Source: Pycnococcus provasolii
Taxonomy: Eukaryota > Chlorophyta > Pseudoscourfieldiophyceae > Pseudoscourfieldiales > Pycnococcaceae
Assembly: GCA_938743325.2 (NCBI GenBank)
Contig: OW568873.1
Span: 1-64,000 of the forward strand
Reading direction: 5' to 3'
DNA: 64,000 nucleotides
A program made the translations under genes and the position numbers. The notes below the pieces were generated by a model. It ran no database searches. It had not been told where the DNA came from and was given only the letters and a program-made list of their open reading frames with translations. This document shows, one piece after another, positions 53,821 through 63,449 of this stretch; position 1 is the stretch's first letter, and the number at the start of each line of letters is the position of its first letter.

Positions 53821-54867
53821 TCAGAGGAACTCAACCTCCTCCTCGGCGTCGTCGTCTGCACCGCCGCGTCGGAATATTAACGGCGTGCAAAAGCCTGTGA
53901 GCGGACATATCATCTCGTGGCTCGTTTCGTCAAACACGAGAGCGTCGCAGCGCGATTCTCCACATAGGTGAAGTTTTCCGGTAGACGTGCACAGAAACGA
54001 AACCGCGTCGCCTGGACGAGTGTGCATAGCCACAAATTTGCAGCTTGGCGTGCAAGTGTGAGCACCGCGTTCGTCAACGACGTTAATGAATCCGTGCTCC
54101 CGTCGCCAGCGCAGGATGCGCTCCTTCAGCGTTCCGCCCGGAACACCGCCCGCGCCAGCTCCCGCGTCTTGCGCTCCTGCTCCCGCGCCTGGTCTCTTTG
54201 TACAACCTGAGGCTGCTGGTGGCACGGGACAGTCCGACCGCCAAGCGGCAACCAAGTCTTTCGTCTGCTCGATAATTTCAGGTGGCAAGCCCGAAAAACT
54301 GTCCGTGACGCTTGCACAGTCTTTAGCGTCACGGTGTTTGTATAGATTTCTCCACCGCGACGACTTCATCTTCACATTTGCTGACCCTGAACCTGACGGG
54401 TGGTGTGACGACGTTCCTGCGTCTGACATTCGCCGTCTCTTCGCGCTGCTGCTTGCACTGGCAGGCGTCCGTTCCACCTCGTCGTCGAGTTCCTCAAAGT
54501 CTAACGCCTCCGCCGCTTCCGCCGCCGCGGCTGCCGCATCCTGTCCCCCGTTTTGTTTGTGCCCCCACCGGTGCGACACAAGTGCGCACCAGATCTCCTC
54601 GTCCTCACTCGCGATGCGCATCGCGTGGCACGTGCACGTCATAGCGCATATGTCTGACGCGCTCAGGCGCCTGAGAATGTTGTGCAAGATTTGGGGGGGA
54701 AGGAGCCCCAAAGAGCCCGCTCCGGGTCCGGGGGGAGGAGAAGGCGCAGAAGCCTCAGCCGCCTTCGGCGTAGCATCCAGAGCCTCATCCAGCAGGGATG
54801 CGAAGTCGTCATCGGCGTCGCGCACGACGACGACAGGGGGCTTGCGCGACGTGGCGGAGGCGGCCAT
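53821..54867 (-). CDS. F-box protein, SKIP31-like, with a C-terminal zinc-ribbon-like domain
   Basis: 348 aa from the ATG at 54867. The F-box is at about residues 55-100 (LPPQILHNILRRLSASDICA then a conserved Trp). The middle is acidic and Ala/Ser-rich. The C-terminal 100 residues carry a Cys/His cluster: HTCTPSCKF, then FLCTSTGKLHLCGESRCDAL and MICPLTGFCTP. This order of Cys pairs matches plant SKIP31-type proteins and a related motif in viral late transcription factors; I read it as a zinc ribbon. F-box proteins give substrate specificity to SCF ubiquitin ligases. The target is unknown. Confidence 0.82.
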   Translation of the reverse strand: MAASATSRKPPVVVVRDADDDFASLLDEALDATPKAAEASAPSPPPGPGAGSLGLLPPQILHNILRRLSASDICAMTCTCHAMRIASEDEEIWCALVSHRWGHKQNGGQDAAAAAAEAAEALDFEELDDEVERTPASASSSAKRRRMSDAGTSSHHPSGSGSANVKMKSSRWRNLYKHRDAKDCASVTDSFSGLPPEIIEQTKDLVAAWRSDCPVPPAASGCTKRPGAGAGAQDAGAGAGGVPGGTLKERILRWRREHGFINVVDERGAHTCTPSCKFVAMHTRPGDAVSFLCTSTGKLHLCGESRCDALVFDETSHEMICPLTGFCTPLIFRRGGADDDAEEEVEFL

Positions 54868-54918
54868 GGCCGAGGCCCCTCCAAGCCGAATAACAGAGTC
54901 CGAATGGTCGGGGGCGCC

Positions 54919-54937
54919 GGGGGGGGGGGGGGGGGGG
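54919..54937 (+). repeat. Run of 19 G residues
   Basis: A pure G tract within the 185-bp divergent spacer between the F-box gene and the spliced gene at 55053. It could form a G-quadruplex and is a likely site of sequencing or length error. Confidence 0.85.
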
Positions 54938-55052
54938 TCACTTGGGGATCCCGGTCGAACACATAGTGGGACTCCCCGACCAATCTACCCCAGCACATTC
55001 ATAACGGAAGGTTGTGTTTGTGTTCAGTGTAAACAACGAAATCAATGGCGCC

Positions 55053-56098
55053 ATGTCCTTTGTCGCGTACGCGACGACGCACGTGTTCATCTGCAAGGAG
55101 ACCTCGACGATCCATGCCAACCTCGACACGACGTCCCGCGTCAAGACGGAGACGTATTTAGGTTTATGGCTCATCATCATCATCCGCGAAAACAAGTGCA
55201 AGTGGAAGCTCAGTATCAGGAGGCGTTGGAGAGGGACGGATACGCGGAGGGCAAAGGGGAAAAAGGCTCGTCTCGCAGCTCCGAGGAGGAGATTACCGCA
55301 GAAATTGTCGCAAGAGAAGGGGCGGTCGTCAAGGCGGACGACTTCCGCAAGGTAGTTGGAGGACCGACGATCGCCCCGGGCTCTCAACTCCTTGAGGCGA
55401 TCCGGACAGCGCCGGGAGAAAACAAAACGAGTGAAAACACGTGCACGCGGCGCGTCGGAACCGATATCACCCTTGCCAAGAGTTCTTCAGGTAGGCACGT
55501 CGCCGAGGATGTGCTCGCTGAGCTCCGCGGTCTCGGAGATCGCGTCATCAGCAGCGACGTGACCGTGAAGGACGTGCGACACGCACGTAAGCCGTGTGAT
55601 GACGCCTTCTCCTGGTTCTGGAGTCAGCCGCAGTCGAACGCCATCGCGTGCTTCCACATATCGTCGCGGACGCGCCCACGGCGGTGCTCGCGCTGCGCAT
55701 CGTCGACCTTCGTGGCGAGCTCGAGGGGCGAGATGGTCGGGTCGTCAGCCTTGAGTGCGAAGCCCTTCGCCGGCGCTGGCGGATGCGAGCTCGCCACGCG
55801 GCATTCCGCGAGGAGATTGCGAGTTTCGCTGAGGCGTACCTTCACCTGTCGTCCGCGACGTCGCTCGACGACTCGCTGACAAAGCTTTCGCGCTTCCGCG
55901 AGGCGTCCGCAGACCGCGTTCCAACCGCGAGGCGTACGAAGCGGAGAAGCGCGCGCGCGAAGCGGAAGCGAAAGCGGCAGGAGTGCAGGACTGCAAGAGA
56001 AGGTCGAGGAGCTGCAGAAGCGCGCGCGCGAAGCGGACGCGTTTTACATTTATGACGCGCAGCAAGTCGAAAATATGCATCAGGAGGCGGAAAATTAA
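55053..56098 (+). CDS. Spliced gene with very short introns, function unknown, coiled-coil C-terminus
   Basis: My model has exons 55053-55161, 55209-55586, 55634-55933 and 55989-56098 (298 aa). Introns are 47 bp (GTTTAT...GAAG; uncertain, a 125-bp alternative runs from 55154 to 55278), 47 bp (GTAAGC...CGCAG; strong) and 55 bp (GTACGA...TGCAG). The summed exons keep one frame to TAA. Intron 2 joins DVTVKDVRHA to LERHRVLPHIVADAPTAV. The last exon reads LQEKVEELQKRAREADAFYI, a clear coiled coil. Another gene here also has a 47-bp intron. The plus orientation fits the alternating gene order between two minus genes. I do not recognise the family. Exact splice sites, and the possibility of a pseudogene, remain open. 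Confidence 0.55.
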
Positions 56099-56522
56099 AC
56101 ATCCTCAACGACTACATACGAAAAACTCTCGACAGATGCGCCGCCCGCTTCGCGCCGGCTTCGTCGGAAAATCGTCGACGCGCCGCCAGGGAGCGTGCGC
56201 ACGAAGCTCGTGTATGGTGGAGAAAAGGACGGAACAAGAACGATGAGCGATCTTAGGGAAGACGCGCCAGAGAGAGACTTGGAAAGGCATCGAAATGCTC
56301 GGGTTGTGCTGCTCTCTAGGAATTCCGGTCGGGGTTGCTCAAGTAGCGAAGCAGCGGCCGGAACAAGTTCAATAAGGCGTCTTGCAAAGCACTTGTAGAT
56401 TGCCTTGCACGACGTGACCAGGCCACAAGCTACGAGCAAGGCATGTTACACGACTTATTGTTGCAGCTCGCTAATCGGTTACTTTTTAAGGTGGGAAATA
56501 TACTTTACTATAAGTGTTGTTG
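56099..56522. other. Convergent 3' spacer
   Basis: 424 bp between the spliced gene and the convergent GARS gene. I see no gene, repeat or structured element in it. Confidence 0.4.
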
Positions 56523-57898
56523 TTACTGCATCGCGCGGAATCCTATGTCCTTGCGATAAACCATGTCGTCCCACTGTACCTTCCCCACAGCCTCGTAGGC
56601 ACTCGCCGCGGCGTCGCGCACGTTATCACGCATCGCGGTCACGGCCAACACTCGACCTCCGTTTGCCGCGAATTCGCCAGGAGCGGCGCCCTCGCTCGTT
56701 CCAGCGTGGAAGATCTTCACGCATCCATCGGGCGGTGTTGTCTGCTCAGCCTCCGAGAGTCCTGCAATGCGCGTGCCTTTTGCATAGGATCCGGGATATC
56801 CGTTCGCGGCGAGCACGACGGTCATTGCCGTTCCAGAATTCCACGCATTGGGACCTGACACCTGGTCGTCGTCGAGTTTGTCCAGCTCGCCGTCGGCAGC
56901 GCGCATGAGCACCTCAACGAGATCACCTTGGTACCTCAACATCAGTGCCTCGCACTCGGGATCGCCGAAGCGCACGTTGTGCTCGAGGAGCATGGGCTTT
57001 CCGTCGACGACCATGATACCCGCGAACAGCACGCCGGTGAACGGACACCCTCGCTTTGCCATGCCATCGACGGTTGGCAGCACGAGGTCCTTCATGATCG
57101 CTGACTCCATCTCGGGAGTTGCAATGGGTGCTGGTGAGTAAGCACCCATGCCTCCCGTATTTGGCCCTTCGTCGCCGTCGAGCAGGCGCTTGTGATCCTG
57201 CGCGGAGGCGAACGGGATGGCCGTCTTGCCGTCGCACAGCGCGAAGAATGAGAGTTCCTCGCCTCGTAGGAGAGCCTCGACGACGATCGTCGAGCCCGCC
57301 TCGGCGCCGAACTGTTCGTCCACCATGATCGCGTCGATGGCGTCCAATGCCTCGTCGACCGTCTCGCACATGAGCACGCCCTTTCCCGCCGCCAGTCCGT
57401 CCGTCTTGACGACGACAGGCGAGTTGAGGTCTACGACGTACTTTTTCGCGCTTTCCGGGTCGCTGAACGTTTGAAAAGCCGCCGTGGGTATGCCCATTTC
57501 GGCGCAAAGGTCCTTCATGAATGCCTTGCTTCCCTCGAGCTTCGCCGCCGCGGCGCTTGGTCCGAAGACTCGTATATTTCGTTCTCTGAGGTGGTCCGCC
57601 AGCCCCGCGACGAGCGGCGCCTCCGGTCCCACGACGACGAGTTGCACGTCTCGCTCTTCGCAGAACGCCGCGACGGCGTCGAAGTCCGCATCAGAGAGCG
57701 GCGCGGGCGTCGCCATTCCGTCATCTGCGGTACCTGCGTTTCCCGGGCAGACGAACACGTCGGCGGCGGACGGCGCCTGGCGCAGTCTCCACGCGAGCGC
57801 GTGTTCTCGTCCCCCGCCGCCGACGACCAGCACGTTAGTTTTTTGAGTTGCTTGCGACGCTGATGAGGAGGCACGCGCATGAAGCGACCGAGACAAGC

Positions 57899-57931
<33 letters not shown>

Positions 57932-58025
57932 CATAGCGACAGGGGAGGGGTTGGCCACAGGAAGAACGGCCACGAAGAACTAAACCCCGCGCACCGCATG
58001 AGGGAGCGTAGCCCCGCGCCGCCAT
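56523..58025 (-). CDS. PUR2: Phosphoribosylamine-glycine ligase (GARS/PurD), plastid-targeted
   Basis: 500 aa from the ATG at 58025. The first 70 residues are Ala/Arg/Ser-rich with a Ser run, a transit peptide as in plants. The ATP-grasp ligase follows: [79 protein letters not shown] and [13 protein letters not shown]. The enzyme is monofunctional, as in plants and bacteria, not fused to AIRS and GART as in animals. It catalyses step two of de novo purine synthesis, joining glycine to phosphoribosylamine. Divergent with the gene at 58306. Confidence 0.96.
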
Positions 58026-58305
58026 GAAAAAGACGGGGGAGGGGTGCGCGACCTATCTAAAGGTAAATTTTATCCAGTAAAGTAAGAAAGGGCGGGCAGG
58101 CAAAAGGCACCTCAATTAATCCTCGAGGCCTCCTGTCACCTGTTGTGCCCAAATCAATCGATCAATCAGAATCAAAGGCAATCAAAATCAAAGGCAATTC
58201 CCTCGATCCCGCTCGGGGTTCCCTTCCCTTCCCTTGGCCTTGGCCTTGCGGTGGGGGGACCCCTTCCCTTCCCTTGCCATCAATCACGTGCTGTTTTTCC
58301 ATATC

Positions 58306-59052
58306 ATGCCGCTCTGCAACCGCGTCACGCCGTTCGGTTCACTGACGACAGGGAACGCAACCAAGTACGAAACAGCCTTCGCCGTCATGGCGAACAGAGG
58401 GTGCATACACGACGACGCCAAACGCATCGTCGCGCAATTCAAAAACAAGGCGTGGCTGACGTGCGAAATTCAACCACCAAAGAGGAAACGAGAAATACAG
58501 CGGGACGACAATAGGTCCTTCAACGGACGCAAGAGAGTCGTCATGTCGCCCGGACACTACACGGAACTATTCTTCATCGACGAACCGACGGCATGTGCAG
58601 CTGGCCACAGGCCGTGCGCGTGCTGCAGGAGAAGCGAATTTCGAGACTTCATGAACGCGTGGTCAGCGGCGCACGGCGACAAGAAGGACTGGCGAGCTAA
58701 CGACGTGGACGCGATTCTGCACGCCGAACGTCGCGCGAGCTCCACCAGCGTGGGAGATGGAGGAGACGTCACGTTGTCGGTGGAGCAGGCGGCCGCTCTT
58801 CCAAACGGTGCGTTTGTCGAGCGCACCTTTCTGAATAGTGGCACCGCTATCCCACCCGAACGTGAGGCTTGGCTGTGCTGGGAGGGACGATTTCATCGCT
58901 GGTCTCACCTAGGCTACGACGCGCACGAATCCGCCGCAAGCCTTGCAAGTGACAGCAAAGCAGTGCTATCTTTGCTCACGCCGCCTAGTATGGTCGCCAC
59001 CATGCGCGCAGGCTTCAATACGCGCTTGCCACACAGAACCGCAAGCCTGTGA
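58306..59052 (+). CDS. Conserved bacterial-type protein of unknown function with a Cys-rich motif
   Basis: 248 aa from the ATG at 58306 (MPLCNRVTPFGSL). The opening NRVTPFG, the block MANRGCIHDDAKRIV, and SPGHYTELFFIDEPTACAAG followed by HRPCACCRR resemble a small conserved family I know mainly from bacteria. The Cys/His cluster (CAAGHRPCACC) suggests metal binding. No characterised function is known to me. The C-terminal 60 residues extend beyond the usual length and look like a second small domain (EAWLCWEGRFHRWSHLGYD). A bacterial origin by transfer or from an organelle ancestor is possible. CT-rich repeats precede it (58218-58275). Confidence 0.75.
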   Translation: MPLCNRVTPFGSLTTGNATKYETAFAVMANRGCIHDDAKRIVAQFKNKAWLTCEIQPPKRKREIQRDDNRSFNGRKRVVMSPGHYTELFFIDEPTACAAGHRPCACCRRSEFRDFMNAWSAAHGDKKDWRANDVDAILHAERRASSTSVGDGGDVTLSVEQAAALPNGAFVERTFLNSGTAIPPEREAWLCWEGRFHRWSHLGYDAHESAASLASDSKAVLSLLTPPSMVATMRAGFNTRLPHRTASL

Positions 59053-59130
59053 TTTTCAGTAACGATTGATTGTACTTCATACTTCGTCCCACGGTCATCC
59101 TGGGGCATTTAACAAAACGTGGAATCAATA

Positions 59131-59155
59131 GCGGCGGCGGCGGCGGCGGCGGTGT
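59131..59155. repeat. GCG trinucleotide microsatellite
   Basis: About eight GCG units in the 116-bp convergent gap between the gene at 58306 and the PKA gene, just beyond the PKA stop codon. Confidence 0.8.
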
Positions 59156-59168
59156 TACATGTGTACGT

Positions 59169-60314
59169 TCAAAAGTCCTCGAATAACTGTTGGTTATCCG
59201 CCGTCAGCACAAACTCGTGCTCAATCGGACCCACGTCGCTGTAGTCGTCGAAGTTGCTGGTGTCATCTTCGCCCTTCACGATAGGCTTGATCGGCGCAGA
59301 CACGCGCTTGTTCACGAGAGCGGTGAAGTCCATGTTCTGGTACCACGGGTGTGCCTTAATGTCCTTTGCGCCACCCTTGAGGTTGCCGTATCGCCTTGAC
59401 AAGTCGCTCTGCAGCAGCTTCTTCACCAAGTCGCGCGACGCTCGGCTGAAGTGGCTCGGGAACTCGAGCTTGCCGTGAAGGATCCTTTGGTACGTGCCCA
59501 TCGGGTCGTCGTCGTAGAATGGCGGGTAGCCCGCGAGCATCTCATAGCACAGCACGCCGAGCGCCCACCAGTCGACGGGCTTGCCGTGGCCCTTGTTCAA
59601 GATGATCTCTGGTGCCAGGTAGTCGGGCGTGCCGCACAGCGTGTACGTGCGGTGCTCAATCTGTTTTGCAAAGCCAAAGTCCGTAACCTTCAGGTGGCCC
59701 TCCGAGTCGAGCAGGATGTTCTCCGGCTTGAGGTCCCGGTACACAATGTCGTTGCCGTGCAGGTACTCGAACGAAAGCACAACCTCCGCCGAGTAGAAGC
59801 GGCTCGCGTCCTCGGAGAAGCGACCAGCGGAGCGCAGGTGTGTGAAGAACTCGCCACCAACGATGTACTCGAGTACCAGGTACACGCACTCGGGGTCCTG
59901 AAAGTAGCCGTACATCGCCACGAGGAACGGAAAGTTCATCTGCTCGAGAATGGCCTTCTCCGCCTTGATGTGCTGCACCTGCTTCGTCTTCAGAATTTGA
60001 GACTTGCTGAGCTGCTTAATGGCGCACACCTTCCCCGTCGACTTGTGCGTGCCAATTGGCACGCGGCCGAAGCTTCCCGTGCCCAAGATGGGACCAAGGT
60101 TGAAGTCGGACAGCTTGCACGGGTTCAAGTTTATCTTATCGGTGGGAACGAACTCCGGCATGTAGCTGCTTCGCCTGCTCTCCACCTGTGACGTTTGTTA
60201 TGGCGTGTGATTTGGTTTGTTAGCGCTAAGGATGCGGAAGGGATGTTGCGACAAGGTTCCAGACGAGCCACGACGTACCGGTTGTCCGTCTTTGCTGAAT
60301 ACGCGCTTGAACAT
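59169..60314 (-). CDS. cAMP-dependent protein kinase (PKA) catalytic subunit, two exons
   Basis: Exon 1 (60314-60279) codes MFKRVFSKDGQP. A 93-bp intron (60278-60186, GTACGT to CACAG, phase 0) leads to exon 2 (60185-59169), giving 350 aa. Exon 2 starts with GTG, so no ATG exists there in the expected place. Kinase landmarks are intact: GTGSFGRV glycine loop, AIKQL lysine, YRDLKPEN catalytic loop, DFGFAK, activation-loop RTYTLCGTPDYLAPE with the phospho-Thr, and an AGC tail ending LFEDF that supplies the hydrophobic motif. Size and tail match PKA-C. In algae PKA-type kinases act in cilia and signalling. Divergent with the CUE gene across 1.4 kb. Confidence 0.95.
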
Positions 60315-61721
60315 GTTTGCGTTCGTTCCTTGTGCTTTATTTTTATTTGTGCCGAATGAACTCCCTCAGCCCACCACTGTGTAGATAGATATTACTTCTT
60401 TATTAGCTTATACGCGGCACTGCCACTGTCGGCGGAGAAGAGAGAGAGGTCGATCACGTGGCGCAGTTTACTTTTTCGCCCGCAAGCGGTTGCGTCGTCG
60501 TGTTGTGCCGTGTTGTCCAGCGACAAGACGGAAAAGACGCCGCAAAAAGACAACAAGCCTTATCGTTCGCGCACTCACCACCACTCACCACTCACTTGCC
60601 CAACTAAGCTCTTCAAGGACAGTTCTGCAGTCTGTCTGGCAGTGTAGCGACGCACGACACGACACGAGGTGACTGCACAGCACGGCTGAGGACAGAACAG
60701 CTACCCGGTACTGATGGCTTACTACGATACGATAGTAACGATACGAGACCTGTGCGAGGCGTAAAGGAGGAGGGCAGGTATGCCACCTATGATAGTGCCT
60801 AAAGGGCAGTAGAAGTAGCTCTCAAAGTCTCAAGTGACGAGGCGGTACTTTACTTGCTGTGGTGTGAAGGAAAGGTCAAGAAGGGAACAACGGGCGTTGC
60901 CGCTCATCGCGCATAGGCTTTCTTTCTTTGTGACCTTATTAGTACTACCGATGGGCGATCACGGTGCCGTGGGAGAAGAGAAGGAGAGAGAACACGAGTA
61001 TAGGTACACGATACGCCAGGTTCACGAAGGCGAAGGAAAGCAGACTGGCAGACACAATAAGCAGAGAAAGACTGGTCTGAAATAAATGTTGTCTGACACC
61101 TTATTAATGACAGCCTGAGAAAGAAAGGGAGGAGAAGGGAGAAGGGAGGAGACTCCTGTTGGAGGGGCCTAGTGGGATGTCGGTTTGCAATACCTTTACC
61201 TTTACGGTGGATGATGGCGATGGCGATGGGCTAAAGGTACATCATGACGATTGGCCTTGTAGTGGTAGTGGTAGGTTGTGGGGATACAGTAACAGTACCT
61301 TTAAAGGCTTTAATTCGGGTGAGGAGAGACCATCCGTTTACCTACTTTATCAGACGGATATTGGACACGACGACTTGCCTTCTTCCTATCATAGACTAAC
61401 AAATAGGTAGGATAGACCACGCATGACGCACGGAGCAGGGAACATAAGTACTACTCTTAGGCACATAATAGCCTGCCCAGCCGCAGCGAGATACTCCATG
61501 GAACCACACACACATATTATGGCCTGGCGTGATGTCACATCCTCTGATGATAAGTTAGGGGAGGCACCCAGCCAACCCCTATTATTGAATCTCGCGAGCC
61601 TCGGGCACCTGCACCTCCCTTTTAGTTTGGTAGTTTTTTGTTCCCATTTATTTCTCCGCGTCACCGCAGACAGGCGTTGCCTCCGTGGCGTGGCGGACAC
61701 TTGTGCTTTGGCGGTTCGCTC
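60315..61721. promoter_or_regulatory. Long divergent promoter region, PKA / CUE protein
   Basis: 1407 bp, the longest spacer in the window. No convincing gene or tRNA. Four TACCTTTA/TAAAGGTA octamers lie at 61191, 61197 (overlapping), 61232 and 61296. Several GATGGCGATGGC and GTAGTGGTAGTGG short repeats surround them. Confidence 0.5.
61191..61303. promoter_or_regulatory. Cluster of TACCTTTA/TAAAGGTA motifs
   Basis: Four perfect copies in 113 bp, two of them overlapping. Single perfect copies occur in two other divergent spacers (52677 and 58058). Candidate transcription-factor or core-promoter element. Confidence 0.4.
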
Positions 61722-62534
61722 ATGGCGGACACAGGCCTCCACGAAACGCCGAGAGACGCAGTGCCGTACGCCTCCGCGCTCGAGCAACTTCTCGTCATGT
61801 TCACGGACTTCGACGTGGAGGTGGTCGCCGCCGTCCTGCAGGCGAACCAAGGACACCTCGAAAGAACTGTCGAGTGCCTCCTCGCCATGTCCTCGAACGA
61901 TGGGGACGCAACAGGCAACAGCCAGACAGTTGGAGAAGAGAGGAGCGCGCAAGGTGGGCACGCGTCAAGCTCGACAAGTTTGCGGGATGACGCGCTTGTG
62001 CGGCGTGAGCGCGAACGCGCGGACGAAGAGCTCGCAAGAAGGCTGCAGGCGCAGTTTGACGCAGAAGAGCAGGGAGGCGGCGACGGACACGCAACAAGAG
62101 GAATACGGGGGTACGAGACGACGGGCGTGTCTCCCGCAAATTTCGAGCCCGGCGGCGTGACGAATACCGACACTCACGACGACCCGTTCGACGTCGCGCC
62201 GCTGTCTGACGCGCTTGCGAGCGTTGGCACAGCTATCGGGCAAGGACTCAGCTGGCTTGGCGAGGCGTTCACAGAAGCCGTCGCAGATCCCCAGGAACCT
62301 GAGCCTTCGAGTCAAGCGGGCGGGCGCGACGGTGCTGGTGAAGGTGTCACCGACGTCGACGCCGATGCGGTTGTTGTGGAGGGCGGTTCAGCCACGACGA
62401 GAGAAGGCACTCACAGGCACCGCAGCGCGCTCCCTACGTCGACGTTGCCGACGTCCTCAGTCGCCGCCGTTCCGGCAGCCGCAGCGGCGAGCGATTCCGC
62501 CACGCCACGGCGCGACAACAAGAAGGATGTGTAA
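61722..62534 (+). CDS. CUE-domain (ubiquitin-binding) protein
   Basis: 270 aa from the ATG at 61722. Residues 17-55 form a CUE-like three-helix domain: ALEQLLVMFTDFDVEVVAAV and GHLERTVECLLAM, with the FTDFD and LL positions that replace MFP and the di-leucine of the classic motif. A charged helix (RERERADEELARRLQAQFDA) follows, as in CUE proteins of the CUEDC/TAB2 type, then acidic and Ser/Thr-rich disordered sequence. A short amphipathic segment (GTAIGQGLSWLGEAF) may bind membranes. Role inferred as ubiquitin-dependent trafficking or degradation. The TAA stop lies within GTGTAAAC, a TGTAA signal. Confidence 0.75.
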   Translation: MADTGLHETPRDAVPYASALEQLLVMFTDFDVEVVAAVLQANQGHLERTVECLLAMSSNDGDATGNSQTVGEERSAQGGHASSSTSLRDDALVRRERERADEELARRLQAQFDAEEQGGGDGHATRGIRGYETTGVSPANFEPGGVTNTDTHDDPFDVAPLSDALASVGTAIGQGLSWLGEAFTEAVADPQEPEPSSQAGGRDGAGEGVTDVDADAVVVEGGSATTREGTHRHRSALPTSTLPTSSVAAVPAAAAASDSATPRRDNKKDV

Positions 62535-62650
62535 ACAAGTTGTGTTTTTTTTTGCTTGTGTTTGTAATTCTCTACAGAAGAAGAAGGAAAAGAGGAAGGC
62601 AGAAACAAGCCAAAACCAAGTTTGCTTGAATTGCAGTACAGAGCACCACG

Positions 62651-63100
62651 TCATGCCCTTTCCTGCGCAATTTGTGCCTCAAGCGCCTGGAGCGGACTCA
62701 CGACGTTCGTCCTGTTTGTTTCGTACACCGCGCCATCCATGATCATTTCGTCGATAACGTAGTGCGCCTTTTCGATGTGGAACATGATGTCGAGCTCGCA
62801 CACGTTTCCGAAGTACTTGTCGAGCGTTTCGACAAGCGCGTGTATGAGCTCTAGCGTTGCGAGTTCGTTCTCCGAGTCGTCGATGCCGACGAGGAAGAAG
62901 AGCGACGCGTATCTCCGGTAGACGACTTTGTAGTCGCGGTGCGGCAGGAACGAGCACGACGACTCGGGTCGCGCGAGGCACTTGCGCACGACCTCGCCTT
63001 CGAGCGCGCGTCGTTCGTCGACGCTGAGCGACTCGTCGGTGTACCGCGCGAGCCGCGTCTGGCCCTGCTTGTTGACTAGTAGGACGAACTTCAGCGCCAT
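62651..63100 (-). CDS. AP4S: AP-4 adaptor complex sigma subunit
   Basis: 149 aa from the ATG at 63100 (MALKFVLLVNKQGQTRLARY). The clathrin-adaptor small-chain longin fold covers the whole protein: CSFLPHRDYKVVYRRYASLF, VGIDDSENELATLELIHALV, DKYFGNVCELDIMFHIEKAH and VIDEMIMDGAVYETNRTNV. SELDIMF/CELDIMF and VETNR/YETNR positions fit AP-4 sigma better than AP-1 or AP-2. AP-4 sorts cargo at the trans-Golgi network. Convergent with the CUE gene (116 bp). Confidence 0.92.
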   Translation of the reverse strand: MALKFVLLVNKQGQTRLARYTDESLSVDERRALEGEVVRKCLARPESSCSFLPHRDYKVVYRRYASLFFLVGIDDSENELATLELIHALVETLDKYFGNVCELDIMFHIEKAHYVIDEMIMDGAVYETNRTNVVSPLQALEAQIAQERA

Positions 63101-63449
63101 GGCGGAAGTTGCCAACCAAGCCGAAAGGGGAAAAAAAGGTGAGAAGAAACTAATTGGCCGCAGCAAACCCAGAAAAACGCCTCCCCCGAACCTTAGCTAA
63201 CCCTAACCCCCGAACCCTAACCCTTAGGGTTTTGTGAAGCATGATAAGTAGCATGTTCCTGTTCCTGTTCCCTCTTCTCTTTTTTTTTTTCTCTTTTCTT
63301 TCGAACTCTTCGCATGTTTATGTCACGTCATGAGGCGGGTCATTATATGAGTGGTCCCACGCATGTTGGTTTGGTTGGTTTGGTTTGGTCTCCTCGGCGT
63401 CTACTTCCTGGGTCGGCACTGCACGCCTCTTAGATTCATTCTTTGAATC
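63101..63449. promoter_or_regulatory. Divergent promoter region with telo-box sequences
   Basis: A 349-bp spacer. At 63198-63233 it holds several CCCTAA/telo-box units, one followed by an inverted TTAGGG (AACCCTAACCCTTAGGGTTT). Telo-boxes occur in plant promoters of growth-related genes. A GGTTTGGTTTGG repeat lies near 63368-63388. Confidence 0.5.

Noticed and set aside
54086-55879. Very long plus-strand frame across the F-box gene and beyond
   Set aside because: The first part is antisense to the F-box gene. Only the segment after about 55209 is used, as an exon of the spliced gene.
60834-61085. Small plus-strand frame in the PKA/CUE spacer
   Set aside because: 83 codons of mixed basic sequence with no domain; it would also break the tight divergent pair without other support.
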